Under the pieces are notes generated by a model. That model was not told where the DNA came from. It did no database searches and worked only from the letters and a program-made list of their open reading frames with translations. Below are positions 11,694-20,845 of a stretch of DNA of 64,000 bases, piece by piece. The DNA comes from Rhodoferax ferrireducens T118 (lineage in GTDB: Bacteria > Pseudomonadota > Gammaproteobacteria > Burkholderiales > Burkholderiaceae_C). Numbering within the stretch: the first letter of the stretch is position 1; each line of letters begins with the position of its first letter. The stretch covers positions 1,674,001 to 1,738,000 of the forward strand of contig NC_007908.1 in the NCBI RefSeq assembly GCF_000013605.1. The letters run 5' to 3'. Made by a program: the position numbers and the translations under genes.

Positions 11694-11724
11694 TCAAGTG
11701 TTAAATGCTATTAAAAATGTAGCA
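11677..11724. repeat. Dispersed Comamonadaceae-type element, copy A
   Basis: It starts GCTCTAGCCCTC and ends AAATGCTATT-AAAAATGTAGC, matching the other copies listed at 20050, 23979, 30745, 36192, 43881 and 51184. It overlaps the 3' end of crcB, so about ten C-terminal CrcB residues and its stop codon lie within the element. Confidence 0.65.
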
Positions 11725-12077
11725 GTCTTGATGCCCGCCAGTGTCAGTAGCAGTGAGCCAAACAGATGCAGCCCAGCCGTACCGAATCCGAGTGCATAGC
11801 GCTGTTGCCCCAGCATGCCGACCACTTCAGCCGAGAAACTCGAAAACGTGGTAAGTCCGCCCAAAAAACCGGTGATCAGGGCCAGGCGCCAGACCGGGTC
11901 CAAATTCGGCAAGGCCTGAAACACGGCCACGCAGATGCCAATGAGATAGCCGCCGATCAGGTTGGCCGCCAGCGTGCCCAGTGGCAGCACTGCGCCCGGG
12001 TTGAGCCACAGCCCCAAACGCCAGCGGGCCAGGGCGCCAAGGCTGGCGCCGATGCAAATTGCGAGGACAGAAATCAT
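11694..12077 (-). CDS. crcB: Fluoride channel CrcB/Fluc
   Basis: The product (127 residues from the chosen start) is a small four-helix membrane protein that exports fluoride as a dual-topology dimer. It shows GASLGALARW near the N-terminus, GTLAANLIGGYLIG and the family signature TGFLGGLTTFSSFS with its Phe-box. I chose the ATG at 12077 (MISVLAICIGA) because it fits the usual ~125-residue length; in-frame ATGs at 12086 and 12089 are also possible, and none has a good ribosome-binding site. No fluoride riboswitch was recognised upstream. The last residues lie in a dispersed repeat. Confidence 0.9.
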   Translation of the reverse strand: MISVLAICIGASLGALARWRLGLWLNPGAVLPLGTLAANLIGGYLIGICVAVFQALPNLDPVWRLALITGFLGGLTTFSSFSAEVVGMLGQQRYALGFGTAGLHLFGSLLLTLAGIKTATFLIAFNT

Positions 12078-12265
12078 GAGCCGCATCATAGAACGTTGCG
12101 GGTCACTGATTGACTCCACCAATTGATCTTCCATCCCCCATTTGGGGGATGGACGCTGACAGGGTTGCTCGTCAAAATGCGCTGCTATCAGACCGATGTG
12201 TCCTCAACGCATGGGGGTGATTCAGCCGCCTGAGTTGTTGCACGTTCTGATGTTTGGAGAACACC

Positions 12266-13132
12266 ATGTCCTGGATTGAGGAACAACACCTGAGCAGTTC
12301 CAATCGACATCAGCGTTGGTGGCTGGGGCTCAGTATCGCGCTGTTGTCGGGCTTGGTCATTTTTGTCTCGACCATTGTTGCGGTGACCGGACAACCGATG
12401 GCGGCGCTGCTGACCGTTTGTTCGATGGTGCTGATCGGGATTTCTTTTGTGTTGTACCGCCGGTTGCACTTGGCACGGTTGCAGCGTGAGGAGGTGCTGG
12501 CCTTGTTGAGCAGAAAACAATGGCCGACGTGCGAGGGACTGTGTCACCTGGAGTCCAGCCTGGCCAAGTGTGCAGCGCGCCGGATACAGGTGCTGCAAGC
12601 CGAGATTGCCGACCTGCAAGACAGAGAGCAACGACTGAAAGTGCAAGCCCATCATGATGGTTTGACTGGTCTGGCCAACCGGTTCCTCCTGACGGACCGT
12701 TTTCAGTTCACCGTGGAGCGGGCCAAGCGCAGTGGCCAATCCTTTGCTCTTTTAATGGTTGACTTGAATGACTTCAAGGCCATCAATGATCACCATGGTC
12801 ATGTCGCCGGAGACGAGGTCTTGGTCGTCACAGCGCAGCGCTTGTCGAGTGCGGTACGCGCGTCCGATACAGTGGCCCGGATTGGCGGCGACGAGTTTGT
12901 GTTGATTATTGAATCAATCGAAGATCCGCAAGAGATGTTGCATATCGGAGAGAAACTGTTTGATATGCTGACCGACCCAATCACCCTGAACACGGGCGTG
13001 GTTGCGAAACTGGGGGCAAGTATCGGCTTGGCTTTGTACCCGGATGATGGGGCTAGCCTGAATGACTTGCTGAATGTCGCCGATCAAGCCATGTACGAGT
13101 GTAAATCGACCGGTTCCATGAGCCTCCAGTAA
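12266..13132 (+). CDS. Membrane-anchored diguanylate cyclase (GGDEF)
   Basis: The 288-residue product makes cyclic di-GMP from two GTP. Two membrane helices (about 22-42 and 46-65) anchor a short coiled linker and a C-terminal GGDEF domain. The active-site GGDEF is intact (ARIGGDEFVLI). The inhibitory I-site RASD sits exactly five residues before it, so product feedback inhibition is expected. There is no EAL domain and no recognisable sensor domain. TTGGAG precedes the ATG at 12266. The gene stands alone and converges on hldD. Confidence 0.92.
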   Translation: MSWIEEQHLSSSNRHQRWWLGLSIALLSGLVIFVSTIVAVTGQPMAALLTVCSMVLIGISFVLYRRLHLARLQREEVLALLSRKQWPTCEGLCHLESSLAKCAARRIQVLQAEIADLQDREQRLKVQAHHDGLTGLANRFLLTDRFQFTVERAKRSGQSFALLMVDLNDFKAINDHHGHVAGDEVLVVTAQRLSSAVRASDTVARIGGDEFVLIIESIEDPQEMLHIGEKLFDMLTDPITLNTGVVAKLGASIGLALYPDDGASLNDLLNVADQAMYECKSTGSMSLQ

Positions 13133-13196
13133 CGGTGCGCCTATAAAAAAACCGTCGCGCCCCGCACTGTAATTGGCCAGGCCTTTGTTGCGTTCG

Positions 13197-14219
13197 TCAA
13201 GAATCCTGCTGGGCCAGCCATTGCACATAGTTCGACACACCGGTCTGCACATCGGCGAATGGGTGGTCGCAGCCGGTGGCACGCAAGGCGCTCAAATCGG
13301 CCTGGGTGTAGCTTTGGTACTTGCCACGCAGGGCGTCCGGGAAGGGGATGTACTCAATCAAACCGGCTTCAGTGAGGGCTTCAAGCCCGAGTGCGGTTTG
13401 GCCTGAGAGGCCACGCAATGCATTGACAACCGAGCTGGCCACGTCATTGAAGGGCTGCGCCCGGCCTGTGCCCAGATTGAAAATGCCGGACACGCCGGGG
13501 TGGTCAAAGAACCACAGGTTCACCGCTACCACGTCGTCAATAAAGATGAAGTCACGCATCTGTGCTCCTGCGGCATAGCCGCCGTAGTCAGCAAACAGCT
13601 TGACCTTGCCCTCAGCCTGAAACTGGTGAAACTGATGAAAGGCGACGCTGGCCATGCGGCCTTTGTGTTGCTCGTGCGGCCCATAGACATTGAAGTAGCG
13701 AAAACCCACTACCTGGCCCGTCTTGCCGGCAACCGAGCGCCGAAAGTCGTTGCCGCACTCACGTCGCATACGCTGATCAAACAGCAGCTTGGAATAGCCA
13801 TATACATTCAGAGGACGCTCAAAGGCTGGGTCTTCCCGGAACGTGTCCGAGCCACCGTACGTAGCGGCGCTCGATGCATACAGCAAGCGCGCTCCGCGCT
13901 TCTGGCAGGCCTGGAACAAGTTCACAGAGGTCGCATAGTTGTTGTCCATCATGTACTTGCCATTGCTTTCCATGGTGTCGCTGCAGGCGCCCTCATGAAA
14001 CACGGCCTCGATCTGGCCATAGGCGCCGTTGGCAAACAGATCGTAGAACACGCTCGCGTCTACATAGTCTGAAATCTTGAGATGGGCGAGGTTGCGAAAC
14101 TTGTCGCCTTGCGTCAGGTCGTCGATGGCGATGATGTCATTCAAACCGCGGGCGTTGAGCCCCTGAATGATGTTGCTGCCAATAAAACCGGCAGCTCCGG
14201 TCACGACGATACGGGTCAT
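13197..14219 (-). CDS. hldD: ADP-L-glycero-D-manno-heptose 6-epimerase
   Basis: The 340-residue short-chain dehydrogenase-type epimerase inverts C6 of ADP-heptose, the last step in making the heptose donor for the LPS inner core. It starts with the nucleotide-binding GAAGFIGSN motif (8-16). Further along it carries the YGYSK catalytic Tyr-Lys pair. Its ATG overlaps the rfaE1 stop as ATGA (14216-14219), so it is translationally coupled to the preceding pathway gene. It is the last gene of the long minus-strand run. Confidence 0.96.
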
Positions 14220-15166
14220 GCGAACAACTCCTCATAAGAAACCGTGGCGGTGCCAAATTTTCCGACTACCAGGCCAGCGGCCCGGTTCGCCAGTGGCAGG
14301 GCGTCCCGCATAGTCATGCCAGCGGCGATCAGCGCTGCCATGGTGGCAATCACCGTGTCGCCGGCGCCGGTGACGTCAAACACTTCACGAGCCATGGCCG
14401 TCACGCTGAGTTGGCCCTGGTCGTCAAACAGCGTCATGCCTTCTTCGCTGCGGGTCAACAGCACCGCCTGCAGTCCGAGCTGCTGGCGCAGGTTCTGCAC
14501 TTTGGTTTGCAGCTCGGACTCGTCCAGCCAGGGGCCAATCACCTGTTGCAACTCGGTCCGGTTGGGTGTGATGATGCTCGCGTTTTTGTAGCGTGAGTAG
14601 TCGACTCCCTTGGGGTCGATCAGGATCGGCTTGCCCGCAGCCACTGCGCGCGCGATCATGTCGCTGACATGGGCCAGGCCACCCTTGCCGTAGTCTGAAA
14701 ACAGCACCGCGGCATGTCCGGGCAGCAGTTGGGCAAAGGTGGCGGTCTGCGAGGCCAGTACTTCAGTCTTGGGTGTGTTTTCAAAATCCAGGCGCAGCAG
14801 TTGTTGCTGCCGGCCAATCACCCGCAGTTTGACGGTGGTCTTGAGGTCGGTGTCGCGGCCAAAGTAGGTGCGGATGCCGGTGTCGGCGACCAGCGCTTCG
14901 AGTTTGTGGCTTGCTTCGTCATTGCCCACGACGGTCAGCAGTGAGGCCTGGGCACCCAGTGTGACCACGTTGTACGCCACGTTGGCCGCACCGCCACTGC
15001 GCTCTTCTTCGCGCGTGACGCGCACCACTGGCACGGGCGCCTCGGGGGATATGCGGTCGACGGCGCCAAACCAATAGCGGTCCAGCATCACATCGCCGAC
15101 CACCAGCACACTGGCGTTCGACAGTATGTCTCTGGAAATTGTTTTGGTGTTGAATGGTTCCGTCAT
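14216..15166 (-). CDS. rfaE1: D-glycero-beta-D-manno-heptose-7-phosphate kinase (RfaE domain I)
   Basis: The 316-residue PfkB-family kinase phosphorylates heptose-7-phosphate at C1. It has the N-terminal [11 protein letters not shown] signature and the C-terminal catalytic [10 protein letters not shown]. coli HldE is bifunctional (477 residues); here only the kinase half is present, so the ADP-transferase (rfaE2/hldC) must be elsewhere. The ATG at 15166 is chosen because it overlaps the lapB stop as ATGA (15163-15166) and MTEPFN precedes the conserved core; an upstream in-frame codon would lengthen it by 32 unlike residues. Confidence 0.95.
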
Positions 15167-16320
15167 AGCTCCTCGATTCTTCGGGCCGGATAACTGTCCC
15201 ACGCCTGGCAGCCGGGACATTGCCAGAAGTGTTGCTTGGCCTCGAAGCCGCAAGCAGCACAACGGTAACGCATGAGCGGCTTGATGGCCTGTTCCAGTGC
15301 GCGTTGAACCTGCGGATGAAATTGCTCGTGTTCGAGTTTTTCACCAGCAAGCCACTTGGCGGCAGCGACCAGCGACGGCTCGCGCTCCAGATGCTGCACA
15401 TACCAGTCACGTGCAGTGGGCGTGGGCCCGCCGTGGCCGGCCTCCAGCAGGACGATGGCATCGAGCACGTCCAGCGAGGGGGAATGCGCGTAAGAGGTCT
15501 TGAGCAAGGTCAGGGCTTCAGGGGCGCGCCCGCAAGCGATGGCGTAGTCGGTCAGTGGTGCTGCGATCAGGGGGGTGGCCGCAGGCGCAGACTGCAAAGA
15601 TCTTTTGAGCAGCAAATAGGCTTCTTCGGGTTGGCCCTGGCGCGCCAACAACTGGGCCAGGTCAATCGGGGGTCGTGCCGCGTCTGGCGCCGTGCTCAGA
15701 GCTTGTTGCAACAAAGAATTGGCTTGTTCAGGCTCTTGGGCAGTGAGGGATTCAGCCGCCTGCTCACACAGGTAATGCGCCAGACGGCCCTGAAAGCTTC
15801 CCTGGTTGGCGTGTTCCAGTTTTTGCGCGATCTGCGCGGCGCGCAGCCAGTCGCGGCTGCGCTCGTAGTTGGCCAGCAGGGCGAGGCGCGCCTGCGCCTC
15901 GAACGGGGTTCCTTCGAGCTTGAGCAAGGCCTCTTCAGAACGGTCGATCAGGCCAGCTTTGAGATAGTCCAGTGCCAATGCGTGCTGCGCACGCTGGCGA
16001 TCAAGCAGGTTCAAGTCGCCACGCGACAACAGATGTTCATGCACGCGCACCGCACGTTCATATTCGCCACGGCGTCGAAACAGGTTGCCCAGCGCAAAGT
16101 GCAGCTCGGACGTGTCAGGGTCGCTTTGGACGGCCTCGATGAAGGCATCAATCGCCTGGTCCTGTTGCTCATTGAGCAAAAAGTTCAAACCCCTGAAGTA
16201 AGCTTTTGGGGCCTGATGGTTTTCAATGCGCAGTTGGCGCAGATCCAGGCGCGAGGCGACCCAGCCCAACACAAAGGCCAGCGGCAGGCCCAGCAGTATC
16301 CAACTCAGGTCAAAGTCCAT
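15163..16320 (-). CDS. lapB: LPS assembly/regulatory protein LapB (YciM)
   Basis: The 385-residue inner-membrane protein regulates LpxC turnover and coordinates LPS assembly. One N-terminal helix (about 7-22) anchors a series of TPR repeats (about 40-310). A C-terminal rubredoxin-like knuckle has the pairs CAAC and CPGC. The length equals E. coli LapB (389). It overlaps lapA by 11 bases and rfaE1 by ATGA, placing LPS quality control and heptose synthesis in one operon. Confidence 0.95.
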   Translation of the reverse strand: MDFDLSWILLGLPLAFVLGWVASRLDLRQLRIENHQAPKAYFRGLNFLLNEQQDQAIDAFIEAVQSDPDTSELHFALGNLFRRRGEYERAVRVHEHLLSRGDLNLLDRQRAQHALALDYLKAGLIDRSEEALLKLEGTPFEAQARLALLANYERSRDWLRAAQIAQKLEHANQGSFQGRLAHYLCEQAAESLTAQEPEQANSLLQQALSTAPDAARPPIDLAQLLARQGQPEEAYLLLKRSLQSAPAATPLIAAPLTDYAIACGRAPEALTLLKTSYAHSPSLDVLDAIVLLEAGHGGPTPTARDWYVQHLEREPSLVAAAKWLAGEKLEHEQFHPQVQRALEQAIKPLMRYRCAACGFEAKQHFWQCPGCQAWDSYPARRIEEL

Positions 16321-16615
16321 GTGGGACGGCCGATGGCGTGGTTTGCGACCTGTCTGATTCAGCCGAAATGGCCGTTAGCGTCACCTGGTTGACGGCGCGA
16401 CGATGTCTCCACCAACGCGGCACCATGCCCAGTGCGCCCACCACAACGCCGAGTGCAAAAGCCGTCAACACGACCAGCACCTGCGGCGCACGCCACTGGG
16501 TGCCGAAGAAGAAGTGCACGGTGGTGTCTTGCTGATTGTTCAGCGCGAAGGCAAACAGGGTAAAAAAAATGGCTGCTTTAAGTATCCACTTAAGCAACCA
16601 CAGGATTTGTTTCAT
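16310..16615 (-). CDS. lapA: LapA-domain (DUF1049) inner-membrane protein
   Basis: The 101-residue product has two hydrophobic helices (about 6-25 and 45-65) joined by a loop with NNQQDTTVHFFFG, the DUF1049/LapA signature. The C-terminal cytoplasmic tail is short and polar. LapA is the usual partner of LapB and is encoded just upstream of it here, overlapping by 11 bases. Its exact biochemical role is not settled. Confidence 0.88.
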   Translation of the reverse strand: MKQILWLLKWILKAAIFFTLFAFALNNQQDTTVHFFFGTQWRAPQVLVVLTAFALGVVVGALGMVPRWWRHRRAVNQVTLTAISAESDRSQTTPSAVPHGL

Positions 16616-16645
16616 CTAGTCTCCCGGTGACGGGCCAATTCTAAG

Positions 16646-16957
16646 TCAGGCCTTGTGCTGGCTTGCAGCCTCCGCCGTACGTTGATCTACTGCTTCGCGC
16701 AAGGCTTTTCCGGGCTTGAAGTGCAGCACCCGTTTTTCAGGTATGGCGACGCTTTCACCATTGCGTGGATTGCGTCCAATACGCGGCGGTCGGTGGTTAA
16801 TGGCAAAGCTGCCAAAGCCCCGAATTTCGATCCGGTGTCCGCGCACCAGTGCATCATTGATGGCGTCAAGAATGGCCTTGACGGCAAATTCGGCATCGCG
16901 ACGGGTAAGTTGACCAAAGCGGGCGGCCAGTTCTTCAATCAGGTCAGAGCGAGTCAT
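16646..16957 (-). CDS. ihfB: Integration host factor beta subunit
   Basis: The 103-residue DNA-bending protein pairs with IHF-alpha. The HU/IHF fold is clear: [11 protein letters not shown] at the start, the beta-arm region [10 protein letters not shown] with the intercalating Pro, and the FKPGKALRE end. A poly-polar tail adds about ten residues to the E. coli length. It follows rpsA, as in E. coli. No Shine-Dalgarno sequence is seen; instead a perfect 13-bp hairpin ends 8 bases before the ATG, which could limit ribosome access. Confidence 0.97.
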   Translation of the reverse strand: MTRSDLIEELAARFGQLTRRDAEFAVKAILDAINDALVRGHRIEIRGFGSFAINHRPPRIGRNPRNGESVAIPEKRVLHFKPGKALREAVDQRTAEAASQHKA

Positions 16958-16965
16958 TTTTGGAA

Positions 16966-16994
16966 GTTGTCATGCCGGATCAAATCCGGCATGA
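16966..16994. repeat. Perfect 13-bp hairpin between rpsA and ihfB
   Basis: TGTCATGCCGGAT, loop CAA and its exact complement form a palindrome in the 48-base gap. There is no T tract on the minus strand, so it is not a standard terminator. It may stabilise or process the rpsA transcript, or act on ihfB translation. Confidence 0.8.
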
Positions 16995-17005
16995 CAGTTC
17001 GCTTC

Positions 17006-18691
17006 TTACTTTTCGGTGTTGTCCAGCTTGGCGCGCAGCAAAGCACCCAGACTGGTCGTGCCAGCGTTTTCGCGGGCAGAGGACTGGCTCAAAGTGGCCA
17101 TGGCTTCGTTTTGATCAGCCGCATCCTTGGCCTTGATGGACAGCTGGATGTTGCGGGTCTTGCGATCCACATTGACCACAACAGCCGTGACTTCGTCGCC
17201 TTCCTTGAGCACGTTGCGAGCATCTTCCACGCGGTCGCGGGAGATTTCGCTGGCGCGCAGGTAGCCGATGATGTCGTCGCCGAGATCGATTTCAGCGCCC
17301 TTGGCATCCACCGTCTTGACCTTGCCGGTGACCACTTGACCCTTGTCGTTGATGGTGGCGAAAGTGGTGAACGGATCGGAATCGAGCTGCTTGATACCCA
17401 GCGAGATGCGCTCACGGTCCACATCCACGGCCAGCACCAGGGCTTCGACTTCCTGGCCCTTTTTGTATTCGCGCACAGCGGCTTCGCCGGTTTCGTTCCA
17501 GGACAGGTCAGACAAATGCACCAGACCGTCGATGCCAGCGGCCAGGCCGACAAACACGCCGAAGTCGGTGATCGACTTGATCGGGCCCTTGACGCGATCG
17601 CCGCGTTTGGTATTTTGAGCAAACTCTTGCCAAGGGTTGGCCTTGCATTGCTTCATGCCCAGGGAGATACGACGCTTGTCTTCGTCGATTTCCAACACCA
17701 TGACTTCGACTTCATCACCCAGGGCCACGATCTTGGCGGGTGCAATGTTCTTGTTGGTCCAGTCCATCTCGGACACGTGCACCAGGCCTTCGATGCCGGG
17801 TTCGAGTTCCACAAACGCGCCGTAGTCGGCGATGTTGGTGATCTTGCCGAACATGCGGGTGCCTTGCGGGTAGCGGCGGTTGACGCCCATCCAGGGGTCG
17901 TCGCCCAGCTGCTTGAGACCCAGCGACACGCGGTTCTTCTCGGTGTCGAACTTGAGGATCTTGGCCGTGATTTCCTGGCCGGCGGTTACCACTTCGCTCG
18001 GGTGACGCACACGACGCCATGCCATGTCGGTGATATGCAGCAGACCGTCAATGCCGCCCAGATCCACAAACGCACCGTATTCGGTGATGTTCTTGACCAC
18101 GCCTTGCACAATGGCGCCTTCCTTCAGGGTGTTCATCAGCTTGGCGCGTTCTTCGCCCATGCTGGCTTCCACCACGGCACGGCGTGACAGCACGACGTTG
18201 TTGCGCTTGCGGTCGAGCTTGATGACCTTGAATTCGAGGGTCTTGTTTTCGTACGGTGACAGGTCTTTGGTGGGACGGGTGTCAACCAGTGAGCCGGGCA
18301 GGAAGGCGCGAATGCCGTTGACCAGCACGGTCAAGCCACCCTTGACTTTGCCGCTGGTGGTGCCGGTGACAAATTCGCCGGTTTCCAGGGCTTTTTCCAG
18401 GCTCATCCACGAAGCCAGACGCTTGGCGGTGTCGCGCGACAGAATGGTGTCGCCGTAGCCGTTTTCGATGGAGCCAATGGCCACCGACACGAAGTCGCCG
18501 ACCTGGACTTCGATTTCGCCCTTGTCATTCTTGAACTCTTCGAGCGGCACGTAGGCTTCAGACTTGAGGCCAGCGTTGACAACCACAAAGCTGTGCTCGA
18601 TACGAACCACTTCAGCAGTGATGACTTCGCCCGGACGCATTTCGGTGCGTTGTAGGGACTCTTCAAATAGGGCGGCAAAAGATTCTGACAT
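17006..18691 (-). CDS. rpsA: 30S ribosomal protein S1
   Basis: The 561-residue product contains six S1 RNA-binding repeats and helps the 30S subunit bind mRNA. Repeated signatures such as [20 protein letters not shown] and GFVGL/GAFVEL variants mark the later repeats. I start at the ATG at 18691 ([13 protein letters not shown]), the family start; an in-frame extension upstream is not conserved. There is no Shine-Dalgarno sequence, but TGCGG/CCGCA can fold just before the start, consistent with the autogenous control known for S1. It follows aroA-cmk, as cmk-rpsA does in E. coli. Confidence 0.97.
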   Translation of the reverse strand: MSESFAALFEESLQRTEMRPGEVITAEVVRIEHSFVVVNAGLKSEAYVPLEEFKNDKGEIEVQVGDFVSVAIGSIENGYGDTILSRDTAKRLASWMSLEKALETGEFVTGTTSGKVKGGLTVLVNGIRAFLPGSLVDTRPTKDLSPYENKTLEFKVIKLDRKRNNVVLSRRAVVEASMGEERAKLMNTLKEGAIVQGVVKNITEYGAFVDLGGIDGLLHITDMAWRRVRHPSEVVTAGQEITAKILKFDTEKNRVSLGLKQLGDDPWMGVNRRYPQGTRMFGKITNIADYGAFVELEPGIEGLVHVSEMDWTNKNIAPAKIVALGDEVEVMVLEIDEDKRRISLGMKQCKANPWQEFAQNTKRGDRVKGPIKSITDFGVFVGLAAGIDGLVHLSDLSWNETGEAAVREYKKGQEVEALVLAVDVDRERISLGIKQLDSDPFTTFATINDKGQVVTGKVKTVDAKGAEIDLGDDIIGYLRASEISRDRVEDARNVLKEGDEVTAVVVNVDRKTRNIQLSIKAKDAADQNEAMATLSQSSARENAGTTSLGALLRAKLDNTEK

Positions 18692-18801
18692 TTTTGGGTG
18701 CGGCATGAACCGCAGGTTAATTTGCGGTTTTATCCGCGGGTTAGTTTGTTGAACCACACCGGCAGTGCGCTTGAGCAGCGCGAGAAGGCTGGTGTGGACC
18801 G

Positions 18802-18826
18802 GTGCAAAATCCAGTGGATTTTGCAC
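18802..18826. repeat. Perfect 11-bp hairpin between cmk and rpsA
   Basis: GTGCAAAATCC, loop AGT and GGATTTTGCAC form an exact palindrome 9 bases after the cmk stop. There is no T tract. Together with the hairpin at 16966 it brackets rpsA. Confidence 0.8.
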
Positions 18827-18835
18827 ATGTGCCTC

Positions 18836-20845
18836 TCAGATTGCTCTGAAAGGCTGTTTGCTTTGCCACCAGTCCAACACCAGATTGACCGATTCTTCAA
18901 CCGTTAAATCCGAGTTATCAAGCAGCTGGGCATCTTGTGCTGGCTTGAGAGGCGCGACGCTGCGGGAGGTGTCCCGTGCATCGCGTGCTTCCAAGTCCGC
19001 GCGAAGACCCGAGAGTGTAGCCGAAATACCCTTTGAAATCAATTGTTTATAACGCCTCTGCGCTCTCTTTTCGGCGCTGGCAGTCAAAAACACCTTGAGC
19101 GCGGCCTCAGGGAAGATGATGGTTCCCATGTCGCGGCCGTCAGCAACCAGCCCGGGCAATTGGCGAAAACTGTGCTGCAAGGCGATGAGAGCCAGGCGCA
19201 CCTTGGGCAGTGCCGAGACTCTGGAAGCATTCATGCCGGCCTCTTCGGTGCGAATAGCTTCGCTGACGTCAACACCGTTCAAAAACACCTGGTCCTGGCT
19301 GAACCGGATGGAGAGACCTGGAATCAAGTCCGCGATCGCCTGCTCATGGGCGAACTCCAGCGCCAGGCCAGCCTGCAACGCCGCCAAAGCCGTGATCCGG
19401 TACAGCGAGCCGGAATCGAGCAAATGGTAGCCCAGCGCCTGGGCCACTGCGCCCGCCAAGGTGCCCTTGCCGGACGCGGTTGGGCCATCGACACAAATCA
19501 CGGGAATGGCCTGGGCTGAGGTCTGCGCGAGCGAGAACAGCGCTTCAAAATAATCGGGAAAGGTCTTGGCCACGCATTTGGGGTCAACAATCCGCACCGG
19601 CAGACCGGCCGGGTTGAAGGCGGCGAGTGAAAAACACATCGCCATGCGGTGGTCGTCATAGGTGTGGATGCTGGCCGCGCGCCAGTCGGCGGCAACGGCT
19701 GGCGGTGTCACGCGAATGAAGTCCGCGCCTTCTTCGACCGTGGCGCCGAGCTTGCGCAACTCACACGCCATGGCCGCGATGCGGTCAGTTTCCTTGACGC
19801 GCCAGCTGGCGATGTTGCGCAGCGTGGTGCTGCCCTGGGCGTACAAAGCCATCATGGCAAGTGTCATGGCGGCGTCCGGGATGTGGTTGCAGTCCAGGTC
19901 AATGGCTTTGAGTGGCCAGCAGCCTCTGGATACTTCCAGCCAATTCGGGCCGCTCTGCACCTGCGCGCCCATCATCTGCGCGGCTTCGATGAAACGGATG
20001 TCGCCCTGGATGGAGTCTGCGCCCACGCCTTCAATCCTTAAGCCTTTTTGACCTCCAGCCCCCGTTGCTATTGCGCCGGCAGCTATGAAATAGCTAGCAG
20101 ACGAGGCGTCAGCTTCAACAAACAAAGTGCCAGGAGAGCGGAACTGGCTGGCGGCGGGAATGGTGAAGCGCTGCCAGCCATCGCGGACCACCCGCACGTT
20201 AAAGCGCGCCAGCAGGTTGAGTGTGATTTCAATGTAAGGGCGCGAAATCAGCTCTCCGACCACCTCAATGACAATATCGCGGGTCGCTGCGACCAAGGGC
20301 AGCGCCATCAGCAGTGCGGTCAGAAACTGGCTGGACACATCGCCCCGCACGCGAATCGGCGTGTCCAGCTTCAGGCTGGGTCGGCCAATGTGCAGCGGCG
20401 GAAAGCCGTCCTGTCCCAGGTAATCGATGTGGCAGCCGATTTGGCGCAGTGCATCTACCAGGTCGCCAATCGGGCGTTCGTGCATGCGCGGCACACCGCG
20501 CAGTTCAAAGTCGCCGCCCAAAACGGCCAGCGCGGCGGTGAGCGGACGAATCGCGGTGCCGGCGTTGCCCATGAACAGCGCCGCCTGCCTGTGCCCGAGT
20601 TGGCCACCCAGACCCTCAATCTCGACGGTGCTGCCCGATTGCCGCACACCACACCCCAGCGCGCGCAAGGCCTCAAACATGACGCGGGTGTCGTCGGAGT
20701 CGAGCAGGTCAATCAGCGTGGTGCGGCCGGCGCTCAGGGCCGACAGCAGCAACACGCGGTTGGAGATGCTCTTGGAGCCGGGTAATACAACTGTCCCGCT
20801 CACTCCCGTGAGCGGTGGAATATCAAGAAACGCGGTGGAAAACAT
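18836..20845 (-). CDS. aroA-cmk: Fused EPSP synthase and cytidylate kinase
   Basis: The 669-residue product joins two enzymes. Residues about 1-440 are 3-phosphoshikimate 1-carboxyvinyltransferase (shikimate pathway), with [21 protein letters not shown], and KETDRI near the end. About 445-669 is cytidylate kinase, with the P-loop [11 protein letters not shown] and GRDMGT. In E. coli these are separate genes. The ATG at 20845 overlaps the tyrA stop (TAATG). Within the EPSPS half, the segment around [12 protein letters not shown] coincides with a dispersed repeat and is longer than in E. coli. It feeds chorismate to pheA and tyrA upstream. Confidence 0.95.
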   Translation of the reverse strand: MFSTAFLDIPPLTGVSGTVVLPGSKSISNRVLLLSALSAGRTTLIDLLDSDDTRVMFEALRALGCGVRQSGSTVEIEGLGGQLGHRQAALFMGNAGTAIRPLTAALAVLGGDFELRGVPRMHERPIGDLVDALRQIGCHIDYLGQDGFPPLHIGRPSLKLDTPIRVRGDVSSQFLTALLMALPLVAATRDIVIEVVGELISRPYIEITLNLLARFNVRVVRDGWQRFTIPAASQFRSPGTLFVEADASSASYFIAAGAIATGAGGQKGLRIEGVGADSIQGDIRFIEAAQMMGAQVQSGPNWLEVSRGCWPLKAIDLDCNHIPDAAMTLAMMALYAQGSTTLRNIASWRVKETDRIAAMACELRKLGATVEEGADFIRVTPPAVAADWRAASIHTYDDHRMAMCFSLAAFNPAGLPVRIVDPKCVAKTFPDYFEALFSLAQTSAQAIPVICVDGPTASGKGTLAGAVAQALGYHLLDSGSLYRITALAALQAGLALEFAHEQAIADLIPGLSIRFSQDQVFLNGVDVSEAIRTEEAGMNASRVSALPKVRLALIALQHSFRQLPGLVADGRDMGTIIFPEAALKVFLTASAEKRAQRRYKQLISKGISATLSGLRADLEARDARDTSRSVAPLKPAQDAQLLDNSDLTVEESVNLVLDWWQSKQPFRAI
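20050..20100. repeat. Dispersed element, copy B, inside aroA
   Basis: The sequence runs CTCCAGCCCCCGTTGCTATT ... GCAGCTATGAAATAGCTAGC and matches the element core in the same order as copy C. It is in frame within the EPSPS coding sequence and encodes a Gly/Ala-rich loop between the SYFIA and GLRIEG segments. Confidence 0.6.

Noticed and set aside
16966..16994. Hairpin between rpsA and ihfB as a rho-independent terminator
   Set aside because: It has no T tract on the transcribed side and ihfB follows immediately, so it is listed as an inverted repeat.
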